From Glutinoglossum americanum (Eukaryota; Ascomycota; Geoglossomycetes; Geoglossales; Geoglossaceae), in contig JAGHQL010000168.1 in NCBI GenBank assembly GCA_020080175.1, positions 1 to 60,615 of the forward strand: a stretch of DNA of 60,615 nt, given 5' to 3'. The translations under genes and the position numbers were made by a program. The notes under the pieces are model-generated. The model saw only the letters and a list, made by a program, of their open reading frames with translations, searched no databases and had not been told where the DNA came from. Below are positions 43,195 to 55,340 of this stretch, one piece after another (the first letter of the stretch is position 1; each line of letters opens with the position of its first letter).

Positions 43195-44811
43195 ATGCCG
43201 AGGCCGAAGCGTACAAAAGTGAATCCTTCTCAGCCCGCGTCGCGACGCGTCGCACAATGGACACCAGCCCAATCCGCCGTCTCGAAACGCAGAAATCCGG
43301 CTAGAAAAGCGTCAAACAGGGCCGAGCATGACAGCGATGACAGCGATGGTTTAGTTACCTCATTCTCCCGAAAGCAGGGATCACCAGCGCAGTTGCACGA
43401 GGGGATGGTAATGATGAGGGGTGGACTGGGTTTTGGCGACGTAAAGGGCGCGCACACCCGAACGAGACCAGCGAGTGGGCGCACTGAGAATGCGGGCCAT
43501 GCAGAGGCGATGGAACGTCTAAAAATGAGAAGGAATGCGGCGTTGGAGGCTCAGAAAGGGGAGGGGAGTAGACGGACTGAACGGGAGATTACACCGGAAA
43601 ATACGATTGAGAAGGCCAATGAAGGGCGAAAAAACGCTGAAGACACGCCTGGTGTCGAGAGCTCTGTTTTGGTTATCGCGAACTTCAAACGACGCGCTAG
43701 ACAGCCTAGCATACTTCGAAGCGCAGTCGAAGATCTACGGGGTGGCGAAGATGAGGACGCCTTTGAACCTGAAGATGAATCCACGCCACTCAAACTTTCG
43801 GTATCTGCGTCGATTTTACAGCAGGGCCCCGACTTTGCATCTTCATCCTCGCTATCACTTTCTGGATCTAATCCAAGAAAGCGCAAGCTGACTCCACGGA
43901 TGGAAGTACCCCGTTCTTCGCCTCCTATCGCCTTTGATTTGCTCTCAGCAGATCCTCTTCAGGAGCATGCATCTAGCCCACCTAGCTTGTCAGAAGCTAG
44001 AGACCGGCATATGGAGGATAGATCTCGGGAGGGAAGTGAGACTCTGGCTCTTCCTCGAAGTAGCAGCCCAGTCACGCGGGGCACAAGCACATTTCCGAGC
44101 AGCCACTCGAACCCAGGACACCAAAGAGCCAATATGCAGGCGACGAAACGCCAACGCAAGGAGCCACCACAGAAAACGCAAGTAAAACGAGTTAGCCAAG
44201 ACGGAGTGTCGGATGTTGAAGATCTACGGTCTAACGATGAAGATTCTGTGGAAATCGCAGCACCGACCCGCAATTCTCGAAGGAAGGACAAACAAAAGAA
44301 AAAAGCACCAATCTCTACCGCCACTCTGCAAAACTTGCTACCACGCCGAAGACGGCGCGCACCCCACGGTGAATTCGATATTATGGAGAGTAGTGACTTG
44401 GACCCGGAAACAACCCGTCTCAACGAACCGTCTATTTCATCCAAGAAAACTACAAAAAGGAGTCAGCCTCATTCCGACGGTAGGAGACTGGGGAGAAAAG
44501 CGGAGTTTCAGAAGAAAGACGCACCTCTCAAAAAGCGTATCGCCGCGGCCCCGGTCATCAGAGCGCCCCGGACCTATGAGCGCCGGATTTCTTCAGACAA
44601 GGAGAACGATGGCTTGCCCTCTTCCTCGGTCGAGGAAGGCGATAGCCTTGCCCCTATCGATATCAATGAAGACACTCCAAGTCAAGAAAACTCGAAACAA
44701 ACGAAGAGGATATTAAAGCAGGTAGCTCGAAAATTCAAGGATGTGGATAATTGGGAATTGGATTTTGAGGAGGTTACTGCCAGCAGTAGTAGCCCACTAG
44801 GCGCTAGATAG
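43195..44811 (+). CDS. basic, disordered nuclear-type protein with KEN box
   Basis: Single-exon 538-residue protein that I cannot assign to a named family. It begins with a likely nuclear signal (MPRPKRTKVNP) and is rich in Ser, Arg, Lys and Glu, with many predicted phosphorylation sites. A conserved-looking motif MRGGLGFGDVKGAH lies near residue 75. A KEN box (SSDKENDG, residues 469-471) is a known APC/C degron type. The C-terminus is the most regular part: QVARKFKDVDNWELDFEEV, a helical, mixed-charge segment. Together these suggest a cell-cycle-regulated chromatin protein, which is inference. Long antisense open frames over this gene are shadows. Confidence 0.75.
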   Translation: MPRPKRTKVNPSQPASRRVAQWTPAQSAVSKRRNPARKASNRAEHDSDDSDGLVTSFSRKQGSPAQLHEGMVMMRGGLGFGDVKGAHTRTRPASGRTENAGHAEAMERLKMRRNAALEAQKGEGSRRTEREITPENTIEKANEGRKNAEDTPGVESSVLVIANFKRRARQPSILRSAVEDLRGGEDEDAFEPEDESTPLKLSVSASILQQGPDFASSSSLSLSGSNPRKRKLTPRMEVPRSSPPIAFDLLSADPLQEHASSPPSLSEARDRHMEDRSREGSETLALPRSSSPVTRGTSTFPSSHSNPGHQRANMQATKRQRKEPPQKTQVKRVSQDGVSDVEDLRSNDEDSVEIAAPTRNSRRKDKQKKKAPISTATLQNLLPRRRRRAPHGEFDIMESSDLDPETTRLNEPSISSKKTTKRSQPHSDGRRLGRKAEFQKKDAPLKKRIAAAPVIRAPRTYERRISSDKENDGLPSSSVEEGDSLAPIDINEDTPSQENSKQTKRILKQVARKFKDVDNWELDFEEVTASSSSPLGAR

Positions 44812-45213
44812 AGGAGACGATAATGAACAGGAAATGTCTTTGTCACGGCAGTGACTTGCTCGAAATCGATTGCTATGACACTACGATTATGGGTTATGGG
44901 CGAACGATGAATACATGCACATGCACCATAGCTAGAATTATGGATTGACTAGTGCCGAATTGCTCTGCCCTTCACTACTATCAATTGCTAGACTACTCCC
45001 TACCGAGATCCTATCTAATTAAAATAAAAGGATACTAGGTGATCTACACTTTATTGCTGGAGCATCTTATATCTTATTTGCGGAGATATCATGACTAAGC
45101 AGTCCTAATCTGCAAGCCATCCTACGTCACTATATAGAGTTGCGACCGCAACAGATAGAAATAGCTACCACTAACGCCACACAGTGCATATAGGTATACA
45201 GCAGCTACGGAAT
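44812..45213. other. intergenic region
   Basis: About 400 bp between two + strand genes. AT-rich; holds the 3' end of the KEN-box gene and the promoter of the dehydrogenase. Nothing else recognised. Confidence 0.5.
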
Positions 45214-46351
45214 ATGTCGCGACCAACGCCTTCCTCATGGTTCTATAACCCTTTTTCTTTACTTCCAAGCTATAACCCAGTCGCCCTCTTCAGAATGACA
45301 GGGTTTATTAACTTCAAGAATTTTTCCCTTTCTGAGACACCTCCTCTAGATGGTAAAGTTGCCGTTATCACTGGCGGGCAGGCTGGTATAGGGAAAGAGA
45401 TGACGGCGCAGTTATTACTGCATGACATCTCCAAAGTCTACATCATCGCGAGAAATGAGTCTAAATACCTAGAGGCGAAGAATTACTGGCATGAGAGCTC
45501 AGGCCTCTCCATTGAAGACGTTGAAAGGCGGACGGAGTTTCTGGTCTGCGATCTGGGCGATATCAAAGCAGTCGAATTGGTTGGGCGTGAACTTTTGAGC
45601 AAGCTACATCGGCTTGATATCTTGATTGACAATGCTGGTAGGTGATTTCGAAGCTGGACTTCCCGAGCATTAGCATGCTGAGTATTCCCTAGCCCTCCCA
45701 ACAGTTCCGGAATATACCCTTTCCGCACAGGGAATAGAATCTATATTTGCCGTGAACCATGTCGGCCACTTTACGCTCACCAATATCCTGCTTCCCTTGA
45801 TTGAATCCACGGCCGCGGCTTATGGCAATGCCCGAATTGTCATTTTATCCTCGTCCCTCCATATGGGCTGCCATGAAATCGACTTTGCCACACTGACGTC
45901 GCCTACTCGCATCAAAAAATTTCCAGCCATAGACTCTAGCTACCGATATGCGCGCAGCAAGCTCGCCAATATTCTTTTTGCACGCGAGCTTGCTCATCGC
46001 CTTGAGGAAAGGGGGGTAAGAAACATTTATACAAATAGCTTCTTCCCAGGCAATATCCCTACTGAAGCGATGGACACTTGGAAAGAGCTCTTCGGAGTTG
46101 CTGGAAGTCTGGTAAAAGGTGCGTTCCGATTCATTGGCCAATCTAGCACCGATGCTGCGGCCACAGCAATCTTCCTCGCAGCTAGTCCAGAGGTCGAAAG
46201 GCGTCAATTGAAGGCCAAGTACTTCATCCCCATCGCAACGGAGGACAATACAAGCAAGATTGCGGAAGATATGGACTTGGCGAGGAAGCTTTGGGATTGG
46301 ACGGATGCCAAAGTCGCGGAGACACTAGGAAAGGGCTGGGAGAAGAGATAG
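45214..46351 (+). CDS. short-chain dehydrogenase/reductase
   Basis: A 360-residue NAD(P)-dependent enzyme of the retinol-dehydrogenase-like SDR group. Exons: 45214-45637 and, preferred, 45693-46351. A second acceptor 12 bp further (45705) also stays in frame and would remove four residues (ALPT). Motifs are TGGQAGIGKEM for cofactor binding, FLVCDLGDI, LDILIDNA, VNHVGHFTL, the catalytic Ser in ILSSSLHMG, and YRYARSKLAN with Tyr and Lys. The NNAG motif is altered to DNAA. The N-terminal 50 residues are longer than usual and contain a hydrophobic stretch (FYNPFSLLPSYNPVALF), possibly a membrane anchor. The first in-frame ATG is 45214. The substrate is unknown. Confidence 0.88.
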
Positions 46352-47255
46352 CTATGCCTAAATCATAAGCGGCTCTTCTACGTATTCTGCATAAGATATG
46401 TGTTCACCTGGGCGACACCAAACATTTTCAAAAAAGGTGTGGGCGCCAACCAAGAATCTTCAATTACTAGTAAAAACGAAAAATAGGGCGATTACGCCTG
46501 AAATAAGGGCTTGAGTTTTTTTTATGTGAACTTGACGTGGTGTTGCTCTAACAAAAGGGGCTAGAGACTATTTGTTACTTGCCACTGCTCCTTACCGACT
46601 GCCTACTAGCGTGATTGTGTAGGTGTCCCTAGAAAATACCCCCGGTACAATGGTAGAACACTGTTGGGCGGGGACTTTTATCTACACCCTATGCGAGCGT
46701 ACAAGTACATATATACAGTATACTTGTATAGTACCTGCCCTAGACCTTATCTAACCTAATAGGATAATCTGTGGCCTGTTTGACACGGTTAATGAGCGAC
46801 AATACAGCATTCTCATAACCAGATTCAATTTTATTCGGGTAATTGTCCCAACATGAAACTAATGATCATAGGTTGTCGACTCTAAGTGGGCGAGTTGGTT
46901 CATGGTTTATATGGATCTTGTCGAACGGCTCGTGCCTTTAGTGTGCTCGTGAATAATTGCCCGAGAAAAGTATGCAAAACCCTCCCGCAATAGAATACCA
47001 AGTCGATTCGGGAGGTGGTGTAATATGTAGGGGGCGGTTGTAGATTCTAGGTTCAGAATACATTTTGGGAGCTAGTGTTACGGTGTAGCTAGAAACCCTC
47101 CAGATCTAAAAAACAGGAGATACACAAAATGGCCAGCGTAGTTCAAGGTGTATCGCATGCTAAAGTGCAAGTAGTGTTCTTGCTGCTGATCACCCTCAAC
47201 GCCAAACGAGCCCATTAAGATAATCATACATCTGAAAAGAGAGTGATGTTATAAG
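46352..47255. other. intergenic region between convergent genes
   Basis: About 900 bp between two 3' ends. AT-moderate, no open frame over 60 codons, no RNA gene recognised. Confidence 0.5.
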
Positions 47256-49754
47256 CTAAACAGTATCATCTGTCGAAACGCTTCGATATGCTCCATGAGA
47301 TTGATCGCTGTGTCTTGTTCGTAACTTCATCCTCGACGGCCTCTCGTACATTCTAGCGTAGTTGACAACTTCTCCGCCCAGCATGGCTGCGCCGGTCACC
47401 CTTTTACCGAAAACCGGCGCCGGGTCGCAGCAGAAATCCTTGCAATTAGTAATGATGCCTCTAGAAAAGGGATTGCGGTCGTGGCGGGATCGGTTTCGGG
47501 AACCAAGACCATCTTGAGCTGTGGCGACGAATGTGTCAAGGCCGAGTAGTTTCTTCCAATGTGAGAACCACCCCTCTCTATGACTATGTCCATGGTGGCC
47601 GTTAGCGTTATGAAGCTGACCAGGTAGTGCTGAGTCCAGGCCCATCACCCCCCTGCTCAGCTCTGCACCCTCCAGAGAGGGGGCACTGGCGGCGAGAGTG
47701 GAAGTGATCTCTTCGGATGCCTTGTGACTATGGTTGTGTAAACGTTGGGAGTACATATTTTCGTAGGTTGTTTGAGCCCGAGAGATCTGAACGAGCTGGA
47801 CCAAGAGGAGCATCGTAATCCATGTGAGCTGCAGACTCACCCATACAGTCAAGATCGCAGTAAATGGGTCCGAGTTTAGGATACGACACAGAGATTGAGA
47901 CAAGATATTGCATTCGAGATCACTTGGTTCAGGCAAGGTGCCAAAGTCTATGAGGGTCAGCGCCTGTAGGGGTAAACAGGAAGACAGACTTACAAAGCAG
48001 CACTAGTCTGATGAGGACAAGAAGTCCTACCTCTAGGCTTAGAATGTAGAAGAAGAAGTGTCGGTGGTTGTTGACGCCGACGCAGTTGTAGATCCAGGGA
48101 CAATGGCTGAACAGGTTAGCTCCCCTAGATGGACTCGGGTGGTTGAACGTACTGGTCATGTTTGGCAATGCATCGACCACATCTCTTGCAGTGCTTTCCC
48201 CTTAATGGCATCCGGACCATACACTGAACACAAAAGTTCCGATCATCAAAAATCCACTGGTCAAATAGTTCGTCAATAACTGCCTTCTGCTGGCTAACCC
48301 CTCCAAGCTTTGGTACAAAACCCGGGTCAAAAAGCATGCTGCAGAAGTAGAAGTATCCGCAAAGGCCGAGGCAAACGGCAAAGATGAAATTCAAAATTGG
48401 ATGGGATAGCAGAGTTGCTAGAGGCACCGTTAGATCCACAACGCTAAAGGGTAACCAAAACTAAGGGCGTACCAGGGAGGATGGCCGTAAGCCATCTTAT
48501 GCCTACTAGGAACAGCGTGCCAGCAAAAATACCCGCTAAGAAAGGCTACCCTTTCCGTCAGCCATTTAGTAGTGACACCGCTGAAGCTATATCCCTTGAC
48601 CTACTGTTCGATGCATGCTCTTCATGTCATTCGGGGCCCACTGTAGAACTTCTTGGGCTACCCAGTGCATTCCGTAGACCGCGACCAAGGCTATTGGGAT
48701 AGCCGCGTAAACAACCATGTGGCTCAGAATTGCTACCACGCACCAGATCATGAGAAACGGCCACATAAAGAAAAATTTCACTGCGAAACTTTTCTTCTCC
48801 TTGACCAGATAACCGAGAGGAATCGTCATAGACTTAGGGTTACCCTCGTCATCGTAGCCACAGTCCGAAAGCGCCTTGTGCCAGATATAGGTCGTTTTCA
48901 TCTCATCTGCGGTTATCGCTGGGGTTTTATTGGTAGTGGTCTCCGCAAATCGGTCAGACCCATACTCGATCAGCTTTTGTATACAGCCATGACTCCCTTT
49001 AACCAGAGCCCAATGCAAAGCAGTAAATCCAGTTTCGTCCGTTGCATAAACATTCGCCCCCCATCGTAAGAATAGATCGACACAAGCGGGGAATCCCTTA
49101 TATGCTGCCCACATAAGGGAAGTATGCCCGTGGGGGTCTGGTATATCCACGGAGATATTGTGGTGCAGTAGGAGAACAAGCAGAAAGACATTGCCATCAA
49201 AGGTTGCGAGATGTAGGATATTATAGCCTTGGACGTCCGTAAGCAACGGGTCCGCGCCATTCTGCAAAAGGAGATTGACGATATAGTAGTGGCCTCTCTG
49301 AGCTGCCCACATGGCCGGTGTGGCTATAGATTCGCCGCCTTTGGCGTTCACGTCCGCTCCCGTTTCGATTAGATATTTGCAAACCACATACTGGCAATTG
49401 ATTGCCGCCCACTAGTGCGTCCATGCTCAAAGTTAGCATCAAATAGATCAACGATAGTAGTATCAGGGGGGCTACATGTAACGGGGTGATGCCCTCTTCA
49501 TCCGTGAAGTTCACACTGAATTTACCCCCATCAATAAGTCTCTGCATCGCACCCAACTCCCCTATCCTAGCCAACTGCATAATATCCTCTTCAACCGGAA
49601 GCGTTGGAGCCGTCGGCAGCATATCCTTCAGCTCCACGCGCTCATCGACAGTCACTCCCGGAGGTGCCACTGAAGCTTTTCCATTGGAAAATGGAGGCGA
49701 GGGTTTATTGGACGCATTTGCCTGTAATGATGGTGAACTCTGGTCGGCCGACAT
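47256..49754 (-). CDS. AKR1: Akr1-type ankyrin-repeat palmitoyltransferase
   Basis: A 742-residue Golgi/endomembrane S-acyltransferase that adds palmitate to cytosolic cysteines. Six exons: 49754-49476, 49411-48605, 48545-48473, 48417-48153, 48106-47994 and 47947-47256. After a Ser/Pro-rich start come about six ankyrin repeats (for example [59 protein letters not shown]). Then transmembrane segments ([38 protein letters not shown]), a cysteine-rich domain [20 protein letters not shown], and the catalytic [19 protein letters not shown], with DHHC rebuilt across an exon join. Further membrane segments follow. Yeast Akr1 itself has DHYC; this one has DHHC. The start is 164 bp from the divergent SRP receptor gene. 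Confidence 0.95.
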
Positions 49755-49918
49755 GACTGAAGATGAATGTAGCTGCAAGAGTAAGGTGATAGGAAATAAG
49801 GCATTACCGCAAAGACCGAGTTCTAACGTGTGGTCAGCCTCCTAACGAGACGCGCAATACCTGGCCATTCCACCAATTACAGACACCACTTGAACACCAA
49901 CATCACCACCGAATAACG
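49755..49918. promoter_or_regulatory. 164-bp divergent promoter, AKR1 and SRPRB
   Basis: Two ATGs face away across 164 bp, the shortest divergent spacing in the window. Both 5' leaders and both core promoters must fit here. No TATA box is obvious, which is usual for housekeeping genes. Confidence 0.5.
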
Positions 49919-50868
49919 ATGAATTTGCCGGAAGTGATCCACAAGTGGGCCCCTTCACTGCTGAGCCCTTCGCCATCAATAGTTGCCTTTTCGCTGGTCA
50001 TTTGTCTCATCGTGCCATTTTTGCTCCACTTCGTGCTTTTTCAATCCAGCAATTCTACCAACCTGCCGTCGTTTTTACTCATCGGCCCTAGTGGCTCAGG
50101 CAAAACAAGTCTTCTAACTCATGTATGTTACTGAGTTTGGGCTTGAGTACGGAGAAGTACAGAACTAAAGGTGTTTCTTAGATCGAACGCGGAGAGCATG
50201 CCGCGACCCACACATCCCAAATCCCCATCAGCGTTGAAGCCTCCCTCCCTATTTCTACCCACACGTCATCTTCCAAATACCGCTCTGTCAATGACCCGAC
50301 ACTCCAGGTCCACAAGCGATTTATTATTATCGACACCCCTGGGCATGGAAAACTGCGACATCATGCACTTGACCATATAACAAAGCCACAAAATCTAAAA
50401 GGCATAATATTTGTTGTTGACTCCGCGAATCTGGCTTCAGGAAGTGGAGAACGAGTAGACGAGGAGCTCAGGGTTACGGCAGAGTATCTACACGATATTT
50501 TGTTACTCTTGCAGAGGCGTTCAACATCTGCCAAGGTCCCTAAGAATATGCCAATACTTATAGCTGCGAATAAGCTAGACCTTTTCACAGCTCTCCCCGC
50601 GCCGCTTGTGAAAACGACACTGGAATCTGAGATTACTAAGGTTCGCAGTTCAAGGTCAATGGGCTTGCTAGACTCTGGGATTGGTTTGGGCGACCCTGAC
50701 GACATAGGCGCGGAGAAGGAGTGGCTAGGGCATGGGGGTGAAGGTAGATTTGAATTTGCACAGATGGAAGAGGCTAGCATTTCCGTGGAAGTTGAAGGGG
50801 GTAACGTCCTTGGCGGGGATGGCCCTAACATAGGAAAGTGGTGGGACTGGATTGGTAGACATATATGA
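49919..50868 (+). CDS. SRP102: signal recognition particle receptor subunit beta
   Basis: A 296-residue ER membrane GTPase that anchors the SRP receptor alpha subunit. Exons 49919-50122 and 50182-50868, phase 0. One transmembrane segment lies at about residues 20-41 (IVAFSLVICLIVPFLLHFVL). G motifs: P-loop LIGPSGSGKTSLL (residues 54-66), IIDTPGHGKLRHHAL for G3, and ANKLDLF for G4. The insertion between G4 and the C-terminus (acidic, Gly-rich, about residues 235-280) and the ending KWWDWIGRHI fit fungal members. The start gives a short luminal/N-terminal segment before the helix, as expected. Confidence 0.95.
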
Positions 50869-51282
50869 GCTGTTCTTTAACCCCACAACCGGCAGGTAAA
50901 AGGCCGTATCGTGGCAGACGAGCGTGACATGTTAAACATTTCCATTCCAGAGTTCGGAGAGCTTCCCACAGTGAAACACGTCCTGTTGATGATTCTAGAT
51001 AACCAAAAACGATTGGGGGAGTGCTAAACGCTGCCCGACCCGAATAAAGCCTGTTTCGGGGCTCAACAGCGATTTGATTTCGAACCCCCTATGGCCGAAA
51101 GGGTTACAATCAATCAAGCAAACGATGGGCAGAAACAAATTAACAATCTATCTCCGGTAACTCGGTTAGCATCGGCAGCCCGACAAAGATGACGAACCGT
51201 CTTTTCCCGCTCTTAGGTACCCATACATTTTACCAATAAATTCAAGATTTCTCCCTGGATACTGAATAGTAACCTTAGAATC
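50869..51282. other. intergenic region
   Basis: About 414 bp between two + strand genes; it must hold the promoter of the cystathionine beta-synthase gene. Nothing else recognised. Confidence 0.5.
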
Positions 51283-53078
51283 ATGTCTGCCAAAACGGCC
51301 CCTCCCGTAGTGATGGAGAGCATTACCCAGCAGATAGGAAATACTCCGATGGTACGGTTGAACTCAATACCTCAGAGCTCGGGGATCGAAGCAACTGTTT
51401 ATGCCAAACTGGAGTACTTCAATGCTGGAGGCAGTGTTAAAGATAGGATAGCGTTGAGGATGATAGAAGAGGCAGAGAGGTCAGGCAGGATCAAGCCGGG
51501 AGACACCTTGATCGAACCAACCAGCGGAAACACGTAAGGTCCTCCTTGACACCATATAGTTAGCGGCAAGCCAAAAGCTTTTAAATATTCAATTCTCGAA
51601 TCTAACACTCCCCTTCAGCGGCATCGGACTAGCTTTGGTTGCGGCTGTCAAGGGTACCACCCAAGCACTTTCCTGCAATGCCTAATTGGAAGATGCTAAC
51701 ACATGTCAGGCTACAAGACCATTATTACTTTACCCGAAAAGATGTCACTAGAGAAGGTTGCTGTTCTTCGAGCATTGAATGCCACGATTATTCGTACTCC
51801 CACTCAGGCAGCTTATGATTCCCCCGAGTCTCACATTGGGGTTGCAAAGAGACTTGAGAAAGAGATACCAAACGCCCACATCCTGGATCAATACAACAAC
51901 CAAGATAACCCTCTCGCGCATGAATTGGGAACGGCAGAGGAAGTTTGGACTCAAACCGGCGGGAAAATAAAGGTCATCGTGGCCGGAGCAGGAACTGGTG
52001 GGACAGTTACAGGCCTGGCAAAGGGATTAAAGAAACACAATCCTGATATCAAAGTCATTGCGGCAGACCCCCAAGGTTCTATCTTGGCTCTCCCAGAGGC
52101 CCTCAACCAGGAGCACGCTAACGAGGCGTACAAGGTTGAGGGAATCGGATATGACTTTATTCCAAAAGTCCTAGATCAGCATATCGTTGATAAGTGGTAT
52201 AAAACCGATGACCGTGAGTCTTTCGCGTACGCCCGGAGATTGATTTGTGAGGAAGGTCTATTAGTTGGTGGTAGTAGCGGTAGCGCCGTTGCTGCAATGA
52301 TCCGCGGAGTAAAAGATTTGAACCTAAGGAAAGGAGATATTGTCGTTGTGATCCTACCAGATAGCATTAGGAGCTACTTGAGCAAGGTTTGGCTCCCCGG
52401 GCGTCGGCATGGTATTTTGTTTACACACTATAGTTCGTAGACGATGACTGGCTGGCGGCGAATGACCTCCTCCCCCCAACACCGGATAGTACAACACCGT
52501 CATCTCCACTCCTAGGGCCAGAAGGAACCCTCAGGAGTGCCTTTCGTGGAGCCACTATTCGATCTCTCCGGTTAAAGCCTGTGACCACGGTGCTATCAGA
52601 CTCCCCATGCGCGGATGCGATTGAGACAATGCGTGACAAAGGCTTCGACCAATTGCCAGTTCTAGCTCCTAAAGGCGGCAGACTTGTCGGCCTCGTAACC
52701 CTGGGTAACCTCCTGAGCTGGATAAGCCGAGGCCGGGCAACCGGCAAGAGCCCAGTGAAAGAAGTCATGTTTGATTTCTCCAAGATATCTGAGGTGGTAA
52801 CGGACCCGAGGGATGTGGGCTCCATGGCACGCAAGCCAAAGAAAGGAGAGGGTAAAAATGGTGAAACTAGCGACCATGCGAGTCCTCAAAAGCGCAAATT
52901 CCTCAAGATCACATTAGACACCCCACTATCCGCCTTGGACCGGTTTTTCGAGTGGAATAGTGCTGCGGTTGTCACAGAAGACGACGACAAGAAAGACGGT
53001 GGTATGAAACCAGTGGCAGTAGTGACGAAAGTGGACCTTTTAGCTTGGCTGGTGAAAGGGAGCAACATTGGATCTTAA
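51283..53078 (+). CDS. CYS4: cystathionine beta-synthase
   Basis: A 535-residue PLP enzyme that joins serine and homocysteine into cystathionine in transsulfuration. Exons: 51283-51533, 51619-51653, 51710-52386 and 52434-53078. The catalytic part starts [14 protein letters not shown], with the PLP lysine K53 in [11 protein letters not shown], then [20 protein letters not shown], the phosphate loop [10 protein letters not shown] and [12 protein letters not shown]. The C-terminal region has a CBS-domain pair ([20 protein letters not shown] with [20 protein letters not shown]; then [13 protein letters not shown] to [11 protein letters not shown]). There is no heme-binding N-terminal extension, as in yeast Cys4. 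Exon 2 is only 35 bp. The third intron starts GTTTGG; reading through it gives a false stop. Confidence 0.96.
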
Positions 53079-53164
53079 ATCCCAGCTTTCCATAGGCTGC
53101 GTTTAGACCCAATGCTATGAGAATTGTTAATCAGCTTCTCCTTTCATGCGCTATCAAATTATTT

Positions 53165-55000
53165 TCAAGTCTTCTCCGACCACCTTTCAACGAAAACATC
53201 TCTTATCTTATTACGATCATGTAGAACCTCCATATCCAAAGCACTCATGCCATTCCCGACCTCATTGACCATACGCTCCTGCTTCTCAATTCTTGAGTCT
53301 GTATCCTCACCCAACAAGCGCGCCTTACTTGATTGACTATCTGTGTAAAGCGTATCCAACAGAAGTTGTAGGGTTTTCTCAGCATCGCCGAGATGAGCCG
53401 CTAGGGAAGAGTCTGTCGATGATTCTAGGCTTGTGAAATGGCTTTGCAGCTTTGAAGTCCTCTCTGACACAACGGATGAAAGAGAGCCCTCAACATCCTG
53501 TCGACCACAATCCGTACGCAAAGAGATCCCCAGAGACTTCAAAATTTGCTGGTTTGGATTTTCTTCTTCCTCCCCGAAAACCCCTGATACACGGCGTTTA
53601 GCTCTCTTCTCTCGAGCCGGAGACTTGGCAGCTGCAGTTGAAGGACGACGCCTAGTTGGAGATCCATGCTTGGTATGAAGTGGTGCCTGTTGGGACAACG
53701 GATCATTAAGCTCCAGTTTTATGGTTGTCGAGAGTAGCTCGACAGCTTCGCAATGAGAGTGGTGAGCTTGTAAATGGTCCCTGACGCTATCTAATTCCTT
53801 TGTAAGATATTCTAGGCTAGATGAGACCTATTTTATTAAGTTAATAAAGAGTAGAGAAGCCAACGAGTCACATCATACGTAGTTCATTCCTCGTCCAAAC
53901 ATAGATCTTTTTAGCGTATCTTCCTCCCTTATTTCTCGTAACATAGGCGTTAGGAACTGGTTCTGTACAGACATCTCTGTTACAGAGTATATCTCGGAAT
54001 ATAGCGACTCGAGGTCTTCCATGAGGGGTTTAATTTCCTCTCTGCTCCTCTGTTCTGATATTGCCCCGCTCATCATAGGAGCGCATTCCGCTTGGACATA
54101 AACTCGGTCAAGATGAGTTTTAATTAGCTTTGCGTTCAAGTCAGCAAGCCTACATAGGCGCTGCCGTTAGTATGGTCAACTATGCTTTCCAGCTAGGTGC
54201 ATCATACGTACTTGCGTGAGAGCGCCTTAGATTTCGCAGCAATATTCCCTTCAGCACGTTCGGAGCAGGGCAGATCTACTAGAAACTTCTCTAATCCCAG
54301 AAGTGCTCTATCATCGCTCTTCAGCAACTCTGTGACGGCGGGAACTAGGGCCGAATTCGCGGCTTTATCCCGTTGTTGAATAAGAGACAACTGAGATGCG
54401 AAATTCTGAGTAAGTTCTTCCGTCTTAATCCATTGTTAGCCACCGAGCAGGCTATAATAGTGCACATCTTACAGCGACTAAAACATGTTGCTTTTCCAAG
54501 GCAAATTTCCTACTACGTCGGTCACCCAACCGGTCCCGCGTAGATTCAGCATTATGGTTTTCTTCAACGACAGCTTCTAGGCGTTCTCTTTGGGCTTTCA
54601 GGGTTGAATTCTGCCGATTGATGGCTGCAGTCGAGATCTCAAGCGCTTCAATAGCCGATCGGATCTCGTCGTCAGAAACAGGCTTGACTATAGAGAGGTC
54701 ATGGCTTGTAGCTATTTCCCTTGTGATGCCAGCCTTCTCGAGCCTAGAGAACCTGGTGTAAAACCACATGAGCAAGAGGAAACACCAACACAAGAGATTC
54801 TAGCCAATGGACCGTTCGCCGTACAGTTCGATTTCCTCCCTTGACAGAAGGGTGTCCGGCCCAAGATATTGCTGCACCCATGAGCTAACCACCATGTCCG
54901 CCCGAGGTGATTGAAACGCCCATTTCACGTCGTCACGCGACAGCGGGATGTCCCTCTCATGCAGAACCGCGAGTAAATGGCTTAAAGATGATTCCTTCAT
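53165..55000 (-). CDS. coiled-coil protein, family not identified
   Basis: A 533-residue protein. Exons: 55000-54825, 54752-54473, 54423-54212, 54149-53879 and 53827-53165, all in phase. The N-terminus (SLSHLLAVLHERDIPLSRDD, then SWVQQYLGPDTLLSREEIEL) looks like a small helical domain. The middle is a long coiled coil (AIEALEISTAAINRQNSTLK, LIQQRDKAANS, MEDLESLYSEI). A basic low-complexity linker (SPTRRRPSTAAAKSPAREKR) precedes a second coiled coil near the end. The layout recalls microtubule- or spindle-associated subunits such as augmin (HAUS) components, but I could not confirm any signature, so this is a guess only. It converges on the CBS gene with 86 bp between stops. Confidence 0.85.
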
Positions 55001-55340
55001 CGCAGGTGTCGTAGGATTATCTTCGATGCGTGTGGCAGGCCCGTTGTCTAATCCGACGGCAAATTCCGCACTAAAACCACCACTTCCACTTTTGGAAGAA
55101 CATAACGAAGATCTTAAACAGCCTTTATTTAAGAGCTCAATGGGCGGCTAAATAGGTAATAAATAGCTAACTATATAATGGAATATACTACCTACGATAG
55201 TGGTATCAATCGCAAGGAGGAATTCCAAGCAGCCATCAACACAGTTTCTCCTGGTAACTCTCTCAAAATGGTCTTTAAGTGTAACAAGTAGTAAAGGAGA
55301 GGAACAGTAAAGAGTATAAGCAAGGTCCTGTTTCGCGGCC

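Noticed and set aside
43230-44444. Minus-strand frames of 84-161 codons over the KEN-box gene
   Set aside because: They are antisense to a longer ATG-started frame with clear nuclear-protein composition and show no motif.
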